Positions 1 through 9,196 of a stretch of 29,461 nt of DNA are shown piece after piece. A model generated the notes under the pieces. That model did no database searches and had not been told where the DNA came from. It saw nothing but the letters and a program-made list of their open reading frames with translations. The translations under genes and the position numbers were made by a program. Positions within the stretch are counted from its first letter, which is position 1. Each line of letters begins with the position of its first letter. Origin of the DNA: UMGS1002 sp050946195 (GTDB lineage Bacteria; Bacillota; Clostridia; Oscillospirales; CAG-272). The stretch spans positions 1 to 29,461 of the forward strand of contig JBMNUI010000020.1 of NCBI GenBank assembly GCA_050946195.1, in the 5' to 3' direction.

Positions 1-788
1 AGCTTGTCGAGCGCCTTGTCTCCGCCGAACAGTCCGTCGACCCTCTCGTAGTCCCCGGTGTCGTACTTGTGGTTTGAATATGCCTCGAATATCGGGCTGA
101 GATAAATCGCCCCCGCGCCGAGCGAGGCGATATAGTCGAGTTTTTCTATTACCCCCCAGAGGTTGCCCCCGAAAAACACGTTGTTCTCAACGTCGTCCCC
201 CGGCCGCTCGCCGTACTGCGGCACGCCGTGCTCCCAGTCCTCGTCAATCACCACACCCTCTCGCAGCGATACGTTTCCCTTCCCCCGGCGGAACCTGTCG
301 ACGAAAATATGATATATGATTTTCGATCCGAGCCAGGCCGGGGTTTTGAAATCATCGCGGTACACAAGGAGCCTGAAGCGGTTCTTGCTGCAGGGCGAAA
401 GCCTAAAATCGACATTGTTCGGCGTGTCGGTGTAGAGGATTTCCTCCCCGCGGTAGAATAACAGCTCATAGAAGAAAAGCCCGTCCACCTCGCCTTCGCA
501 GAGCAGGCGAAGCGATATTTCAGTGCCGTAAGTATCAAGCCCGAGATTGCTGCCGCAAAACTCGAGCAAAATATCCTCGCGCGAAAAGCTGCCGTCTTTT
601 TGGATTCTCAGGATAACGCGCGAGATACCCAGCCGGCGGGGTATTCTGACCCTGAAGGCAAGCCTCTCCGACACCCGAAATGCCCCGAGGCGGGATACAT
701 CCTTCCCCCCGGGGCAGTCGGGTGAGCAGAGCAGCTTTTCGATAACCGGGTTGCCGGGGCAGGTCAGCTCATGAAGTCGTATCAGCAT
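1..788 (-). CDS. GH13 alpha-glycosidase (alpha-amylase/neopullulanase-like), 3' part cut by window edge
   Basis: Only the first 262 codons are present; the gene runs off the left edge of the window. Residues 1 to about 150 form an N-terminal beta-rich region of the kind that precedes the barrel in neopullulanase-like GH13 enzymes. The catalytic barrel starts at about residue 157 with IIYHIFVDRF, followed by FFGGNLWGVIEKLDYI (from about residue 205) and YLSPIFEAYSNHKYDTGDY, which are typical GH13 N-terminal barrel motifs. The catalytic Asp and Glu lie outside the window. The ATG at 788 is the first plausible start and overlaps the glgP stop by 20 bp; its ribosome binding site is poor, so translation probably depends on coupling to glgP. 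By family and position it should hydrolyse alpha-1,4 or alpha-1,6 links in glycogen or maltodextrin in the cytoplasm, since no signal peptide is seen. The exact specificity (amylase, neopullulanase, cyclomaltodextrinase) cannot be decided from this part. Confidence 0.88.
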   Translation of the reverse strand, partial: MLIRLHELTCPGNPVIEKLLCSPDCPGGKDVSRLGAFRVSERLAFRVRIPRRLGISRVILRIQKDGSFSREDILLEFCGSNLGLDTYGTEISLRLLCEGEVDGLFFYELLFYRGEEILYTDTPNNVDFRLSPCSKNRFRLLVYRDDFKTPAWLGSKIIYHIFVDRFRRGKGNVSLREGVVIDEDWEHGVPQYGERPGDDVENNVFFGGNLWGVIEKLDYIASLGAGAIYLSPIFEAYSNHKYDTGDYERVDGLFGGDKALDK

Positions 789-3222
789 ATGCAGCTTTGG
801 AATTGACCTCCCTGATCCCCCAGATTTCCCGGGCATATTCCCTTATCGACCGGTCGGCCGCAAAGTAGCCCGATGAGGCGATATTGCAGAGCGACATGCG
901 GTTCCATTTTTCCCTGTCGGAATACGCGCGTATCATCCCCTCATGCGTCAGCCTGTAGGACTCGAAGTCGGCAAGGCACATATAGGGGTCGGAGACGCCG
1001 TGGCTTGCGATGAGATACGCGGCGATGTCGGCAAAGGATTCCCCGGCAAAGCCCTTCTGCAGGCACCCGATAATCTTTATCAATCTTTCGTTCTGCGCGT
1101 AGTATTCAACCGAATTGTAGCCCCGCAGCCAGAGTTCGTCGACCTCGCGGCTGCTCAGCCCGAAGATATACATGTTTTCCTTCCCGACGGCATCAAGTAT
1201 TTCGACATTCGCGCCATCAAGCGTACCAATAGTTATGGCACCGTTCATCATAAGCTTCATGCAGCCGGTTCCGCTCGCCTCCTTGCCGGCAAGCGAGATC
1301 TGCTCGCTTATCTCGGTGGCGGGCATTATAATCTCGGCCTCGCTGACGTTATAGTTCTCAATGAATATGACCCGCAACCTCTCGCGTATCCCGGGGTCGG
1401 ATTCGATTTCCCGGCCCAGCATGCAGATGAGGTTTATAATCCTGCGCGCCATATGATAGCCCGACGCCGCCTTGCCCCCGAATATGAAGGTCTGGGGCTG
1501 CAGGTCAAGCCCGGGGTTTTCCTTCAGCTCGATGTACAACCCGATGATTTTTAGAACGTTGAGCAGTTGCCGCTTGTATTCGTGCATACGCTTTATCTGC
1601 GCATCAAAAACCGAGCGGGTGTCGATCTTCTGTCCGGTTTTGGCGTATACGTGTTTTGCAAACCTTATCTTATTCTGATGCTTGATCTCGCCAAGCCGCT
1701 CGAGCACCGCGGGGTCGTCGGAAAACTGCAGAAAGGCCGAGAGCAGCTCGGGGCGGCTCCGGTACTCGGGGCCGATACACTCGTCCAGCAGGGCAGAAAG
1801 CCCGGTGTTTATATAGCAAAGCCAGCGCCGGTGGGCTATGCCATTGGTCACATTTGTGAACTTTTGGGGATAGATGCGATAGAATTCCTTGAAAGTTGAT
1901 TCCTTGAGTATCTCGGTGTGGAGCTTTGAGACGCCGTTGACATGGTGCGAACCGATAATCGAGAGGTTGGCCATCTTTATCTGGCCGTAGCTGATGATGC
2001 TCATGTCCGAAATGCGCTTCCATGCCCCCGGAAAAGCATTCCACGCCTTTTGGCAGAATCTCTCGTTGATTTCCCTGATTATCTCGTATATGCGCGGGAG
2101 CCTGAGTTTGAATAGCGCCTCGTTCCAGCACTCGAGCGCCTCGGGCATTATGGTGTGGTTGGTATAGGATACGCTTCGGGTGACAGCATCCCATGCCCGT
2201 TCCCAGTCAAAGTAATATTCGTCGAGCAAAATCCTTATCAGCTCGGGGATGCAGAGCGCCGGGTGGGTGTCGTTAATATGAATTGCCACCTTATCGGGGA
2301 AGTTGTCAAGCGTCTTGTAGGCCGCCATGTGGTCGCGGATTATGCTCTGCACTGAGGCCGACGCCAGAAAATACTGCTGGCTGAGCCTTAGCATCTTCCC
2401 TTCGGTGTGGTTGTCCGAGGGATAGAGCACCTTTGAGATGATTTCGGCGTTGTTGCTCTCCTCAAGCGCGCGGGTGTACTGCCCCTGAGTAAATAGTCCC
2501 ATGTTGAACTTGTGCAGGTCGCGCGCCCGCCAGAGCCGCAGCGGCGAGACCGCTGTGCTGTCGGCGCCCGAGATCATCATGTCGTAGGCAACCGCCTCGA
2601 CTTCCTCGCAGTCCTCGTAATGCACTTCAAGCCTGCCGTCATTCCAGACTTCCCTGACCCGCCCGCCGAAACGCACGATAAAGGTCCGGTCTGTGCGCGG
2701 GATGAGCCAGACCTCGCCGAGCGGCAGCCAGATGTCGGGCAGTTCGATCTGAATACCATCGACTATTTTCTGCCTGAAAAGCCCGTATTCGTAACAGATC
2801 GAAAAGCCGGTCGCCGGGTAGTTCAGCGAGGAAAGCGAGTCCATAAAGCAAGCGGCAAGCCTCCCGAGCCCCCCGCTGCCAAGCCCGGCGTCGGGCTCGA
2901 TCTCAAATATCTCGTCAAGGTCAAAGCCAAGCTCCCCGAGCACATCCCTGTATGTTCCGGCAAGGCCGAGATTGCAGAGGTTATTCCGCAGGGAGCGGCC
3001 GAGCATAAACTCCATGCAGAGGTAATAAACCCGCTTTGCCCCGCACCTGTTGGCAAGGTGTTTGAACTCCCCGCGCCGTCTGGTCAGAATGTCCCTGACG
3101 GTCATTGCTACAGCCTTGAAAACCTGCTCCTTTGTGGCCGAGGCCGGAACCGTGCCGAAATGCCGCAGCAGCTTCTCCTCAATATTTGTCCTGACTGTTT
3201 CGGCGTCTGGCTGAAAATTCAT
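769..3222 (-). CDS. glgP: Glycogen/maltodextrin phosphorylase
   Basis: This 817-residue GT35 enzyme phosphorolyses alpha-1,4-glucan ends to glucose-1-phosphate using pyridoxal phosphate. The PLP-binding signature EASGTGCMKLMMN is near the C-terminus, with the Schiff-base lysine at about residue 656. Other family blocks are YYLCMEFMLGRSLRNNL, GSGGLGRLAACFMDS, and HINDTHPALCIPELIR. A longer reading frame extends to 3294, but the ATG at 3222 is preferred. It matches the family N-terminus (MNFQPDAETVRTN), has a G-rich ribosome binding site upstream, and its ATGA overlaps the glgA stop, implying translational coupling. The length is normal for bacterial phosphorylases. One small oddity is Cys in the usual Asn position of GTGNMK; the PROSITE-type pattern tolerates this. 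It sits between the synthesis genes and the GH13 glycosidase, so it is probably the degradative arm of the operon. Confidence 0.96.
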   Translation of the reverse strand: MNFQPDAETVRTNIEEKLLRHFGTVPASATKEQVFKAVAMTVRDILTRRRGEFKHLANRCGAKRVYYLCMEFMLGRSLRNNLCNLGLAGTYRDVLGELGFDLDEIFEIEPDAGLGSGGLGRLAACFMDSLSSLNYPATGFSICYEYGLFRQKIVDGIQIELPDIWLPLGEVWLIPRTDRTFIVRFGGRVREVWNDGRLEVHYEDCEEVEAVAYDMMISGADSTAVSPLRLWRARDLHKFNMGLFTQGQYTRALEESNNAEIISKVLYPSDNHTEGKMLRLSQQYFLASASVQSIIRDHMAAYKTLDNFPDKVAIHINDTHPALCIPELIRILLDEYYFDWERAWDAVTRSVSYTNHTIMPEALECWNEALFKLRLPRIYEIIREINERFCQKAWNAFPGAWKRISDMSIISYGQIKMANLSIIGSHHVNGVSKLHTEILKESTFKEFYRIYPQKFTNVTNGIAHRRWLCYINTGLSALLDECIGPEYRSRPELLSAFLQFSDDPAVLERLGEIKHQNKIRFAKHVYAKTGQKIDTRSVFDAQIKRMHEYKRQLLNVLKIIGLYIELKENPGLDLQPQTFIFGGKAASGYHMARRIINLICMLGREIESDPGIRERLRVIFIENYNVSEAEIIMPATEISEQISLAGKEASGTGCMKLMMNGAITIGTLDGANVEILDAVGKENMYIFGLSSREVDELWLRGYNSVEYYAQNERLIKIIGCLQKGFAGESFADIAAYLIASHGVSDPYMCLADFESYRLTHEGMIRAYSDREKWNRMSLCNIASSGYFAADRSIREYAREIWGIREVNSKAAYADTTS

Positions 3223-4724
3223 TTCCGCACGCCCCCTTTGCTCTTGAATAACCCCTCGTATATCTTCATGTATTTTTTGGCCGAGGCATCCCATGAAAAG
3301 TCGATTTGCATGATTTTTTTAATGAAGGCAAGCCTCTTTTTCTCATCCTGCCAGAGTGAAATCGCCGCCATGATGCGCCCGAGAAGCTCATCTGCCGAAT
3401 AATTTGCAAAAGTAAACCCGTTGCCATGAAGCTCGCCGCCCTCCTCCCGGAATCCCTTAATTGAGTCGGCCAGCCCGCCGGTCTCGCGCACGACGGGTAT
3501 CGCCCCGTAGCGCGAGGCTATCATCTGGGAGAGGCCGCAGGGCTCGCTTTTTGAGGGCATGAGGAAAATGTCGGCAGCGGCGTATATCTGGCGCGAGAGC
3601 TCGCGGTTGTAGTCGATTATCGCCCTTACCTTGGCAAAATGGCGCTCTTCAAGGTTTGTGAAAAACTCCTCAAAGCGCGCCTCGCCCTGCCCGAGCACCA
3701 CAAGCTGCAGGTCGTTTTCCGAGACAAGCCTGCCCGCAATTTCGCACACCAGATCAAGCCCCTTGTGGGAGGCCAGCCTCGATATTATCGCCAGCAGCGG
3801 CACCTCGCGCACCGGCAGCCCGAGCGCCTTTTGCAGCACAGCTTTGTTTTTGTATTTCCCCTCGATTTTCTTCCATGAGTAGTTGACGGCGAGCGCCGGG
3901 TCGGTCTCGGGGTTGTAGTAGTCATAGTCTATGCCGTTGAGTATCCCGCAGAGCTTCTCAGGGTTTTCGTTTAAGATATACTCTAGCCCCCGGCCGAACT
4001 CATGTGTCCTTATTTCCTCGGCATACCTCGGGCTGACCGTGGTCACCATATCGGCGCAGCAGATTGCCGCCTTCATGAGGTTGAGCCGGCCGTGGTAGTC
4101 GAGCAGCTCATGGTATTCATTCCCCAGCGCAAAGACGTCGCCGAGTATTGCGTGGTCAAACTGCCCCTGATACTCGATGTTATGGATGGTGTAGACGGTT
4201 TTGATTCTGTCATAGCCCCCGGAGCCCCGATACAGAAGATTTTTATATACAACACTGAGTCCGCCCTGCCAGTCGTGGGCGTGGATTATATCCGGCCAGA
4301 ACTCGAGGTGCCTTATCAGCTCCATTGTCGCCATGCAGCAAAAGGCGTACCTCTCGCCGTCGTCATAATGGCCGTACAGCGCGTCGCGCTTGAAATAATA
4401 TTCGTTGTCAACAAAGTAATACAACACCCCACCGCGCTCGAGCGACTTTATGCCGCAGTATTGTCTCCGCCAAGCCAGCTGCAGGTAAAATGCCGTCTCG
4501 TCCTTCATTTTCTGCCGCCACTCCTCTCCTACCGACGAGTAGAGCGGCATGACCACCCGCAGGTCGCACCCCGGATAGCGCACGGCAAGCGCGGCCGGCA
4601 GCGAGCCCAGCACATCTCCCAGCCCGCCGGTGGCGGCATAGGGCATAACCTCGGAGCCGACAAACAGAATTTTTAAGTCCCGCGGCTTTGTCTTTTCCAC
4701 TCTCAGCGCTTCCTCAAGAGTCAT
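3219..4724 (-). CDS. glgA: Glycogen synthase (GT5, ADP-glucose type)
   Basis: This 501-residue protein has the two-domain GT-B layout of bacterial starch/glycogen synthases and should transfer glucose from ADP-glucose to glycogen ends. Visible motifs are the N-terminal FVGSEVMPYAATGGLGDVLG block, DIIHAHDWQGG, TIHNIEYQG, TTVSPRYAEEI, the C-terminal SRLASHKGLDL, and SEPCGLSQMIASRYG followed by VVRETGGLAD. The start at 4724 is well supported: an AGGAGG site lies about 7 bases upstream and the ATG overlaps the glgD stop (ATGA). The oddity is in the KXGGL substrate motif. The lysine that corresponds to Lys15 of the E. coli enzyme is Ala31 here (YAATGGL), while the other active-site blocks look intact. 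About 15 residues precede the conserved start, a short charged extension. It is coupled to glgP downstream by another ATGA overlap. Confidence 0.96.
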   Translation of the reverse strand: MTLEEALRVEKTKPRDLKILFVGSEVMPYAATGGLGDVLGSLPAALAVRYPGCDLRVVMPLYSSVGEEWRQKMKDETAFYLQLAWRRQYCGIKSLERGGVLYYFVDNEYYFKRDALYGHYDDGERYAFCCMATMELIRHLEFWPDIIHAHDWQGGLSVVYKNLLYRGSGGYDRIKTVYTIHNIEYQGQFDHAILGDVFALGNEYHELLDYHGRLNLMKAAICCADMVTTVSPRYAEEIRTHEFGRGLEYILNENPEKLCGILNGIDYDYYNPETDPALAVNYSWKKIEGKYKNKAVLQKALGLPVREVPLLAIISRLASHKGLDLVCEIAGRLVSENDLQLVVLGQGEARFEEFFTNLEERHFAKVRAIIDYNRELSRQIYAAADIFLMPSKSEPCGLSQMIASRYGAIPVVRETGGLADSIKGFREEGGELHGNGFTFANYSADELLGRIMAAISLWQDEKKRLAFIKKIMQIDFSWDASAKKYMKIYEGLFKSKGGVRK

Positions 4725-5863
4725 ACGCTGACCTCCTTTCCGATAAAAAACGGCAGGGTCTCATGCCCCGACAGCCGCCGTCCTTCCTTGATAAGCACAT
4801 TACGGTCGGTTATCACGCAATACAGTTCAGCCCCCTCGCCGACATATGTGTCGCCCATCAGCACGCAGTTTCTCACCTCCGAACCCCGTCCGACCTTTGT
4901 GCCGCAGAAAATAATCGAATTTTCGACCACGCCTTCAATCACGCAGCCGTCGGCGACAAGCGAGTTTATCACCCTCGCCCCGGGCATGTATTTCGTTGGC
5001 GGCAGGTTTTTATGCCGCGTCATCACCGGCCGGTCGTAAATGCCGAAAAGCTGGCGGCGCACGTCTGGGTCGAGCAGCTCAAGCGAGCACCTGTAATAGC
5101 TCTCAAGCGAGTTTACCAGAGCATGGTACCCCTGGTGCCGGTAGACAAAAAATTTGTCCTCGCCCAGCCGGCGCCCGATTATGTCATGTTCAAAGCTTGT
5201 GTGGCCGTGGGCCACCGCGTCCTCAATGAGCTTGAGCAGGTAATGTTTCCTTGCGACCATGATGTTCATGCTGACCTCAATCTCAGCCCTTTTGCTGTCC
5301 TCCGAAGTGTATTCGGCAAGGCCGTATATCCGCCCGTCCATGTCGCTCCTTATTACCGTGACGCGCGGCGTGAGATGAAGTTCTGCCGTTGATATCCGCT
5401 TGGTTACAATTGTGAAGTCGGCCCCCCGCCGGGAGTGCATATTGAGAACGTCGGCCATATTAAGGTTGCAAATGACATCACAGTCGGTAAGAACTATATT
5501 CTCCTCGCTGCACTCGGATATGAAGCTCATTACTGCAATAAGCGCCTCGAGCCGCGAGGAGTATACCTGGCCTCTTGTGGTGTTCTCATATGAGGTAATA
5601 TGCGGCGGCAGGATTTTAATTCCCCCGAACTCGCGCTCAAGGTCCCAGTCCCGCCCGCTGCCGAGATGCTCGAGCAGCGATTTATAATTGTTGTGGGTGA
5701 TTATGCCGACCTTTGTGATGCCCGCGTTGACCAGATTCGAGAGGGCAAAGTCAACAAGCCTGTAGCGGCAGCCGAAGGGGACGCTCGCCATGGTGCGGGT
5801 CCTTGTCAGCTCGGGTATTGTCGTGTCGTGAATGTTTGAAAATATCAGTCCTGCGGCATTCAT
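4721..5863 (-). CDS. glgD: Glucose-1-phosphate adenylyltransferase, GlgD (regulatory-type) subunit
   Basis: This roughly 380-residue protein is a nucleotidyltransferase homologue with an N-terminal Rossmann-like region and a C-terminal left-handed beta-helix region (VINSLVADGCVIEGVVENSIIF). It begins MNAAGLIFSNIHDTT and lacks the GGxGxRLxxLT nucleotide loop seen in its neighbour GlgC, which is the hallmark of Firmicute GlgD. The blocks PFGCRYRLVDFALSNLVNAGI and RDWDLEREFGGIKILPPH confirm the family. GlgD is known to form hetero-oligomers with GlgC and modulate ADP-glucose synthesis, having little catalytic activity alone. Two in-frame ATGs lie at 5869 and 5863. The second is chosen because the GGAG at the ribosome binding site is only one base from the first but six from the second. 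It follows glgC after 54 bp and overlaps glgA by 4 bp. Confidence 0.95.
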   Translation of the reverse strand: MNAAGLIFSNIHDTTIPELTRTRTMASVPFGCRYRLVDFALSNLVNAGITKVGIITHNNYKSLLEHLGSGRDWDLEREFGGIKILPPHITSYENTTRGQVYSSRLEALIAVMSFISECSEENIVLTDCDVICNLNMADVLNMHSRRGADFTIVTKRISTAELHLTPRVTVIRSDMDGRIYGLAEYTSEDSKRAEIEVSMNIMVARKHYLLKLIEDAVAHGHTSFEHDIIGRRLGEDKFFVYRHQGYHALVNSLESYYRCSLELLDPDVRRQLFGIYDRPVMTRHKNLPPTKYMPGARVINSLVADGCVIEGVVENSIIFCGTKVGRGSEVRNCVLMGDTYVGEGAELYCVITDRNVLIKEGRRLSGHETLPFFIGKEVSV

Positions 5864-5917
5864 TTTCATCTCCGTTGCATAGGTTTATTGCTTCCCCTGC
5901 GGGCGGGAACCTTAGCA

Positions 5918-7114
5918 TCACACCATTACCAGCTTTTCATACGGGGTTACCTCGCAGCCCGACGGCACGATAACCCCCGCGCCAATAACCGTCACCGGTA
6001 CCTCTGAGAGCGGCAGGCTCTCGTCGCGCACGGCCCCCACCCGCGCCCCGGCGCCGACCACCGCGCCGGTGTCGACTATCGCGCAGTCGACCGACGCGCC
6101 CTCGCTGACCAGTACATCGTCCATGAGCACCGAGTCGCTAACCCGCGCGCCGCTCATGACCTTCACCCCCGAGCCGAGCACGCAGTTTATGACCGAGCCG
6201 TAAATTTCGCAGCCCTCGGTCACCACTGAATTCTCGACCACCGCCAGCCTGCCGATATGCTGCGGCGGCCTGCTGTCCTGCCGCGAGTAAATGCTCCAGT
6301 CCTTGTCGTTCAGCTTCGGGTCAGATCCCAGCATATCCATGTTGGCCTCCCAAAGGCTCGATACGGTGCCGACATCCTTCCAGTAGCCCTCAAACTCATA
6401 GGCGTAAAGCTTCTCGCCGGCAACCAGAATCGAGGGGATTACGTTTTTTCCGAAGTCGTTTGAGGATTCGGCGTCGGCGTCGTCGGCCTCGAGATACGAA
6501 ATCAGCTTATCCTTTCCGAATATATAAATTCCCATCGACGCCTTGGTGCTCTCGGGGATTTTCGGCTTCTCGGTAAACTTTATTATCCTGCCGTCGTCAT
6601 CTGTACTCATGATTCCGAACCTCCCGGCCTCCGAGAGCGGCACGTCGAGTACGGCAATAGTGCAGTCCGAGTTTTTCTCCTTGTGGTACTCGAGCATCTT
6701 TCGGTAGTCCATCCGGTAGATGTGGTCGCCCGAGAGGATTATCACATAGTCGGGGTCATATCGGTTTATGAAATCGATGTTCTGGTATATCGCGTTTGCC
6801 GTGCTGCGGTACCAGTCGGCGCCGTGTTGCCGCTGGTAGGGCGGCAGAATTTTCAGCCCTCCCCACATCCGGTCAAGGTCCCACGGTACTCCGGTGCCCA
6901 TATATTCATTGAGCAGGTGCGGCTGGTACTGGGTCAGCACCCCCACGGTGTCAATACCCGAGTTGACGCAGTTGGTGAGCGTAAAATCTATAATTCTGTA
7001 TTTGCCGCCGAACTTCACCGCCGATTTGGCGATTTTCCCGGTCAGCGAACAGAGCCTTGAACCCTGCCCGCCGGCAAGCAGCATTGCAATCCATTCCTTT
7101 TTTTTCTTTGGCAT
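5918..7114 (-). CDS. glgC: Glucose-1-phosphate adenylyltransferase catalytic subunit
   Basis: This 398-residue enzyme makes ADP-glucose from ATP and glucose-1-phosphate, the committed step of bacterial glycogen synthesis. The N-terminus carries the nucleotide loop LLAGGQGSRLCSLTGKIAK, then FGGKYRIIDFTLTNCVNSGIDTVGVLTQYQP, WDLDRMWGGLKILPPYQ, GTANAI-like STANAIYQN, and LSGDHIYRMDY with the metal-binding aspartate. The middle block FTEKPKIPESTKASMGIYIF and GYWKDVGTV are typical for sugar binding. The C-terminal quarter is a beta-helix used in oligomerisation and allostery. The ATG at 7114 has a GGAG about 8 bases upstream and lies 30 bp after glgB. A minor oddity is Ser in place of the usual Pro in the K-P-A-V segment (IAKSAVKFGG). 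It is expected to work as a complex with the adjacent GlgD. Confidence 0.97.
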   Translation of the reverse strand: MPKKKKEWIAMLLAGGQGSRLCSLTGKIAKSAVKFGGKYRIIDFTLTNCVNSGIDTVGVLTQYQPHLLNEYMGTGVPWDLDRMWGGLKILPPYQRQHGADWYRSTANAIYQNIDFINRYDPDYVIILSGDHIYRMDYRKMLEYHKEKNSDCTIAVLDVPLSEAGRFGIMSTDDDGRIIKFTEKPKIPESTKASMGIYIFGKDKLISYLEADDADAESSNDFGKNVIPSILVAGEKLYAYEFEGYWKDVGTVSSLWEANMDMLGSDPKLNDKDWSIYSRQDSRPPQHIGRLAVVENSVVTEGCEIYGSVINCVLGSGVKVMSGARVSDSVLMDDVLVSEGASVDCAIVDTGAVVGAGARVGAVRDESLPLSEVPVTVIGAGVIVPSGCEVTPYEKLVMV

Positions 7115-7144
7115 CAGGGTCTCCAGTTTTATCAGGTATATTTG

Positions 7145-9097
7145 TCAGTCATCTTCAAGCTGCAGCTTCAGCGGTGCGATAACCGTCCGCTTTCTGGTTT
7201 TTTGAACTTTTTTCTCGCCACTCTCGCGCCCGGTGGGGTAGTCGGCGCTGAGAATTACGGCAGAGAGCGGCGGCAGGGTCAGCCGGAGGTGAAAGGGCAA
7301 CCCGTGCATTCCGGGCTCTTTTGACACAAGCTGTCCCTCGTTCAGTATTCCTGTACCTCCGTATTTTTTGTCGTCGCTGCTCATCAGCTCAAAATACGGC
7401 CTGTCCTGCGGCACGCCGAGCATGAAGTCACGCCGTAAAACCGGTGTAAAATTAAGAATCACAACAAGCTCTCGGCCGTCTTTTGCTATTCTTCTGTATG
7501 AATATATGCTTTCATCTCGGTTGTCGGGGTCTATCCAGCGAAAGCCCTCCCAGGAGTCGTCGTTTTCCCAGAGCTCGGGGTGCTCAAGGTAAAAATGATT
7601 GAGCTCGGCACAAAAGAGCTGGTAGCGGGCGTGCGACTCGTAGTCGAGTAAAAACCATTCAACTTCACGTGTATAATCCCACTCGCAAAACTGTCCTATC
7701 TCGTTGCCCATGAAGGTCAGCTTTTTCCCGGGGTGGGTCATCATATAGACGGCAAAGGCGCGGGCGGTAGCGAACTTCTGATTATAGTCGCCCCACATAC
7801 GGTCAAGAAGCGATTTTTTCCCGTGTACCACCTCGTCATGCGATACCGGAAGCAGGAATTTTTCGGTAAACGCGTATGTCAGGGCAAAGGTGAGCTTGTT
7901 GTGGTGGTACTTTCTGAAGTAGGGGTCGATGCCGATATAATCGAGCGAGTCGTGCATCCAGCCCATATTCCATTTAAACGAAAATCCGAGCCCGCCGTTG
8001 TCAAAGCCGGTCACATTCGGCCAGGCGCTCGATTCCTCGGCAATCATGAGCACGTCGGGAAACTGGCCGGCCATGTGCCCGTTGAGCTTTTTGAAAAAGC
8101 TGACCGCCTCAAGGCACCTGTTGTCGCCGTATATGTTGGGGGACCACTCCCCCGGTCCCCTGTCGTAATCGAGGTAAAGCATCGAGGCCACCGCGTCGAC
8201 CCTGAGCCCGTCGATATGGTATTTCGAAGCCCAGAACACGGCGTTTGAGATGAGAAAGCTCTCGACCTCGGGGCGGGATACGTCAAACTGCCTGGTCCCC
8301 CAGCCGTTGAGCTCCCTCGTGGCGTCGGGGTATTCATAGAGCGGCTGCCCGTCAAACTCAAAGAGCCCGTGCGCGTCCTTAGGGAAATGCGCCGGTACCC
8401 AGTCGAGTATCACGCCGACTCCGGCCTGATGCATCCTGTCGACAAACTCCATAAAGTCGCGCGGGGTCCCGAACCTTGAGGTCGGCGCGAAGTACCCGCA
8501 GATTTGATACCCCCAGGACGGGCTGTAGGGATATTCCATTATCGGCAAAAGCTCAATGTGGGTATAGCCCATCTGCTTGACATAGGGTATAAGCTCGTCT
8601 GCCAGCTCGCGGTAGCTGTAACAGCTGCCGTCGCCATGTCGCCGCCATGATTCGGCGTGAAGCTCGTAGATGCTCAGCGGGCGGGTAAAATAATTTTGCC
8701 GGTTCATATGCCCGGCGCGATAGGCCATCCAGCCCTCGTCGCCCCATTGATAACTGTCAATGTCGTATATAATCGAGGCAGTGCCCGGCGGCCGTTCACA
8801 ATAAAAGGCATAGGGGTCGGCCTTGTCAATCGTCTTGTCCCCGGAAAAAAAACGGAATTTGTACATATCCCCGTATTTCGCCTCGGCATATGCTTCCCAG
8901 ATGCCGTTTTCGGTGACCTTTTTCATGGGGCAGGAAAATCCCCAGTCATTAAAGCTGCCGATAACATAGGCCGCGTCGGCATGGGGGGACCATACGCGAA
9001 ATACGAACATCCCGCCTTCGCGGTGCGCTCCGAGATAATCATACATCCGGTAGCCGGTTTCCCGGTTTATCTGAAACTGCTTTGCCTGTTCTGCCAT
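7145..9097 (-). CDS. glgB: 1,4-alpha-glucan branching enzyme
   Basis: This 650-residue GH13 enzyme with a CBM48 domain cuts alpha-1,4 chains and rejoins them through alpha-1,6 bonds to branch glycogen. Residues about 20-115 are the CBM48 region (FVFRVWSPHADAAYVIGSFNDW). The barrel follows with SIYELHAESWRR, YTHIELLPIMEYPYSPSWGYQICGYFAP, and VILDWVPAHFPKD. The catalytic residues are the nucleophile Asp at about 301 in GLRVDAVASMLYLDY, the acid Glu in AEESSAWP at about 354, and Asp at about 421 in LPVSHDEVVHGKKSLL. It is slightly shorter than the E. coli enzyme and lacks the extra N-terminal module, as is common in Gram-positives. The ATG at 9097 has a GAGG about 8 bases upstream. It is the first gene of the operon, so its leader carries whatever control acts on glycogen synthesis. 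Confidence 0.97.
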   Translation of the reverse strand: MAEQAKQFQINRETGYRMYDYLGAHREGGMFVFRVWSPHADAAYVIGSFNDWGFSCPMKKVTENGIWEAYAEAKYGDMYKFRFFSGDKTIDKADPYAFYCERPPGTASIIYDIDSYQWGDEGWMAYRAGHMNRQNYFTRPLSIYELHAESWRRHGDGSCYSYRELADELIPYVKQMGYTHIELLPIMEYPYSPSWGYQICGYFAPTSRFGTPRDFMEFVDRMHQAGVGVILDWVPAHFPKDAHGLFEFDGQPLYEYPDATRELNGWGTRQFDVSRPEVESFLISNAVFWASKYHIDGLRVDAVASMLYLDYDRGPGEWSPNIYGDNRCLEAVSFFKKLNGHMAGQFPDVLMIAEESSAWPNVTGFDNGGLGFSFKWNMGWMHDSLDYIGIDPYFRKYHHNKLTFALTYAFTEKFLLPVSHDEVVHGKKSLLDRMWGDYNQKFATARAFAVYMMTHPGKKLTFMGNEIGQFCEWDYTREVEWFLLDYESHARYQLFCAELNHFYLEHPELWENDDSWEGFRWIDPDNRDESIYSYRRIAKDGRELVVILNFTPVLRRDFMLGVPQDRPYFELMSSDDKKYGGTGILNEGQLVSKEPGMHGLPFHLRLTLPPLSAVILSADYPTGRESGEKKVQKTRKRTVIAPLKLQLEDD

Positions 9098-9196
9098 TTT
9101 ATGTCCTCATAACCTCAATCTTTAGTTGTGCGGCTGAATTTCGCCAGCGTCAGGTGCCGCGTTTGCGTCAAAACAGAAGGGGCGGCATTTCAGCAC

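Noticed and set aside
770..772. ATG overlapping the glgP stop as start of the GH13 gene
   Set aside because: It reads ATG AGC TGA and stops after two codons; the GH13 frame starts at 788.
3223..3294. N-terminal extension of glgP
   Set aside because: It lies wholly inside glgA and before the conserved start; ATG at 3222 has an ATGA overlap and a ribosome binding site.
4688..5392. Plus-strand 234-codon frame opposite glgD
   Set aside because: Antisense to a well-supported gene with no promoter, ribosome binding site or domain.
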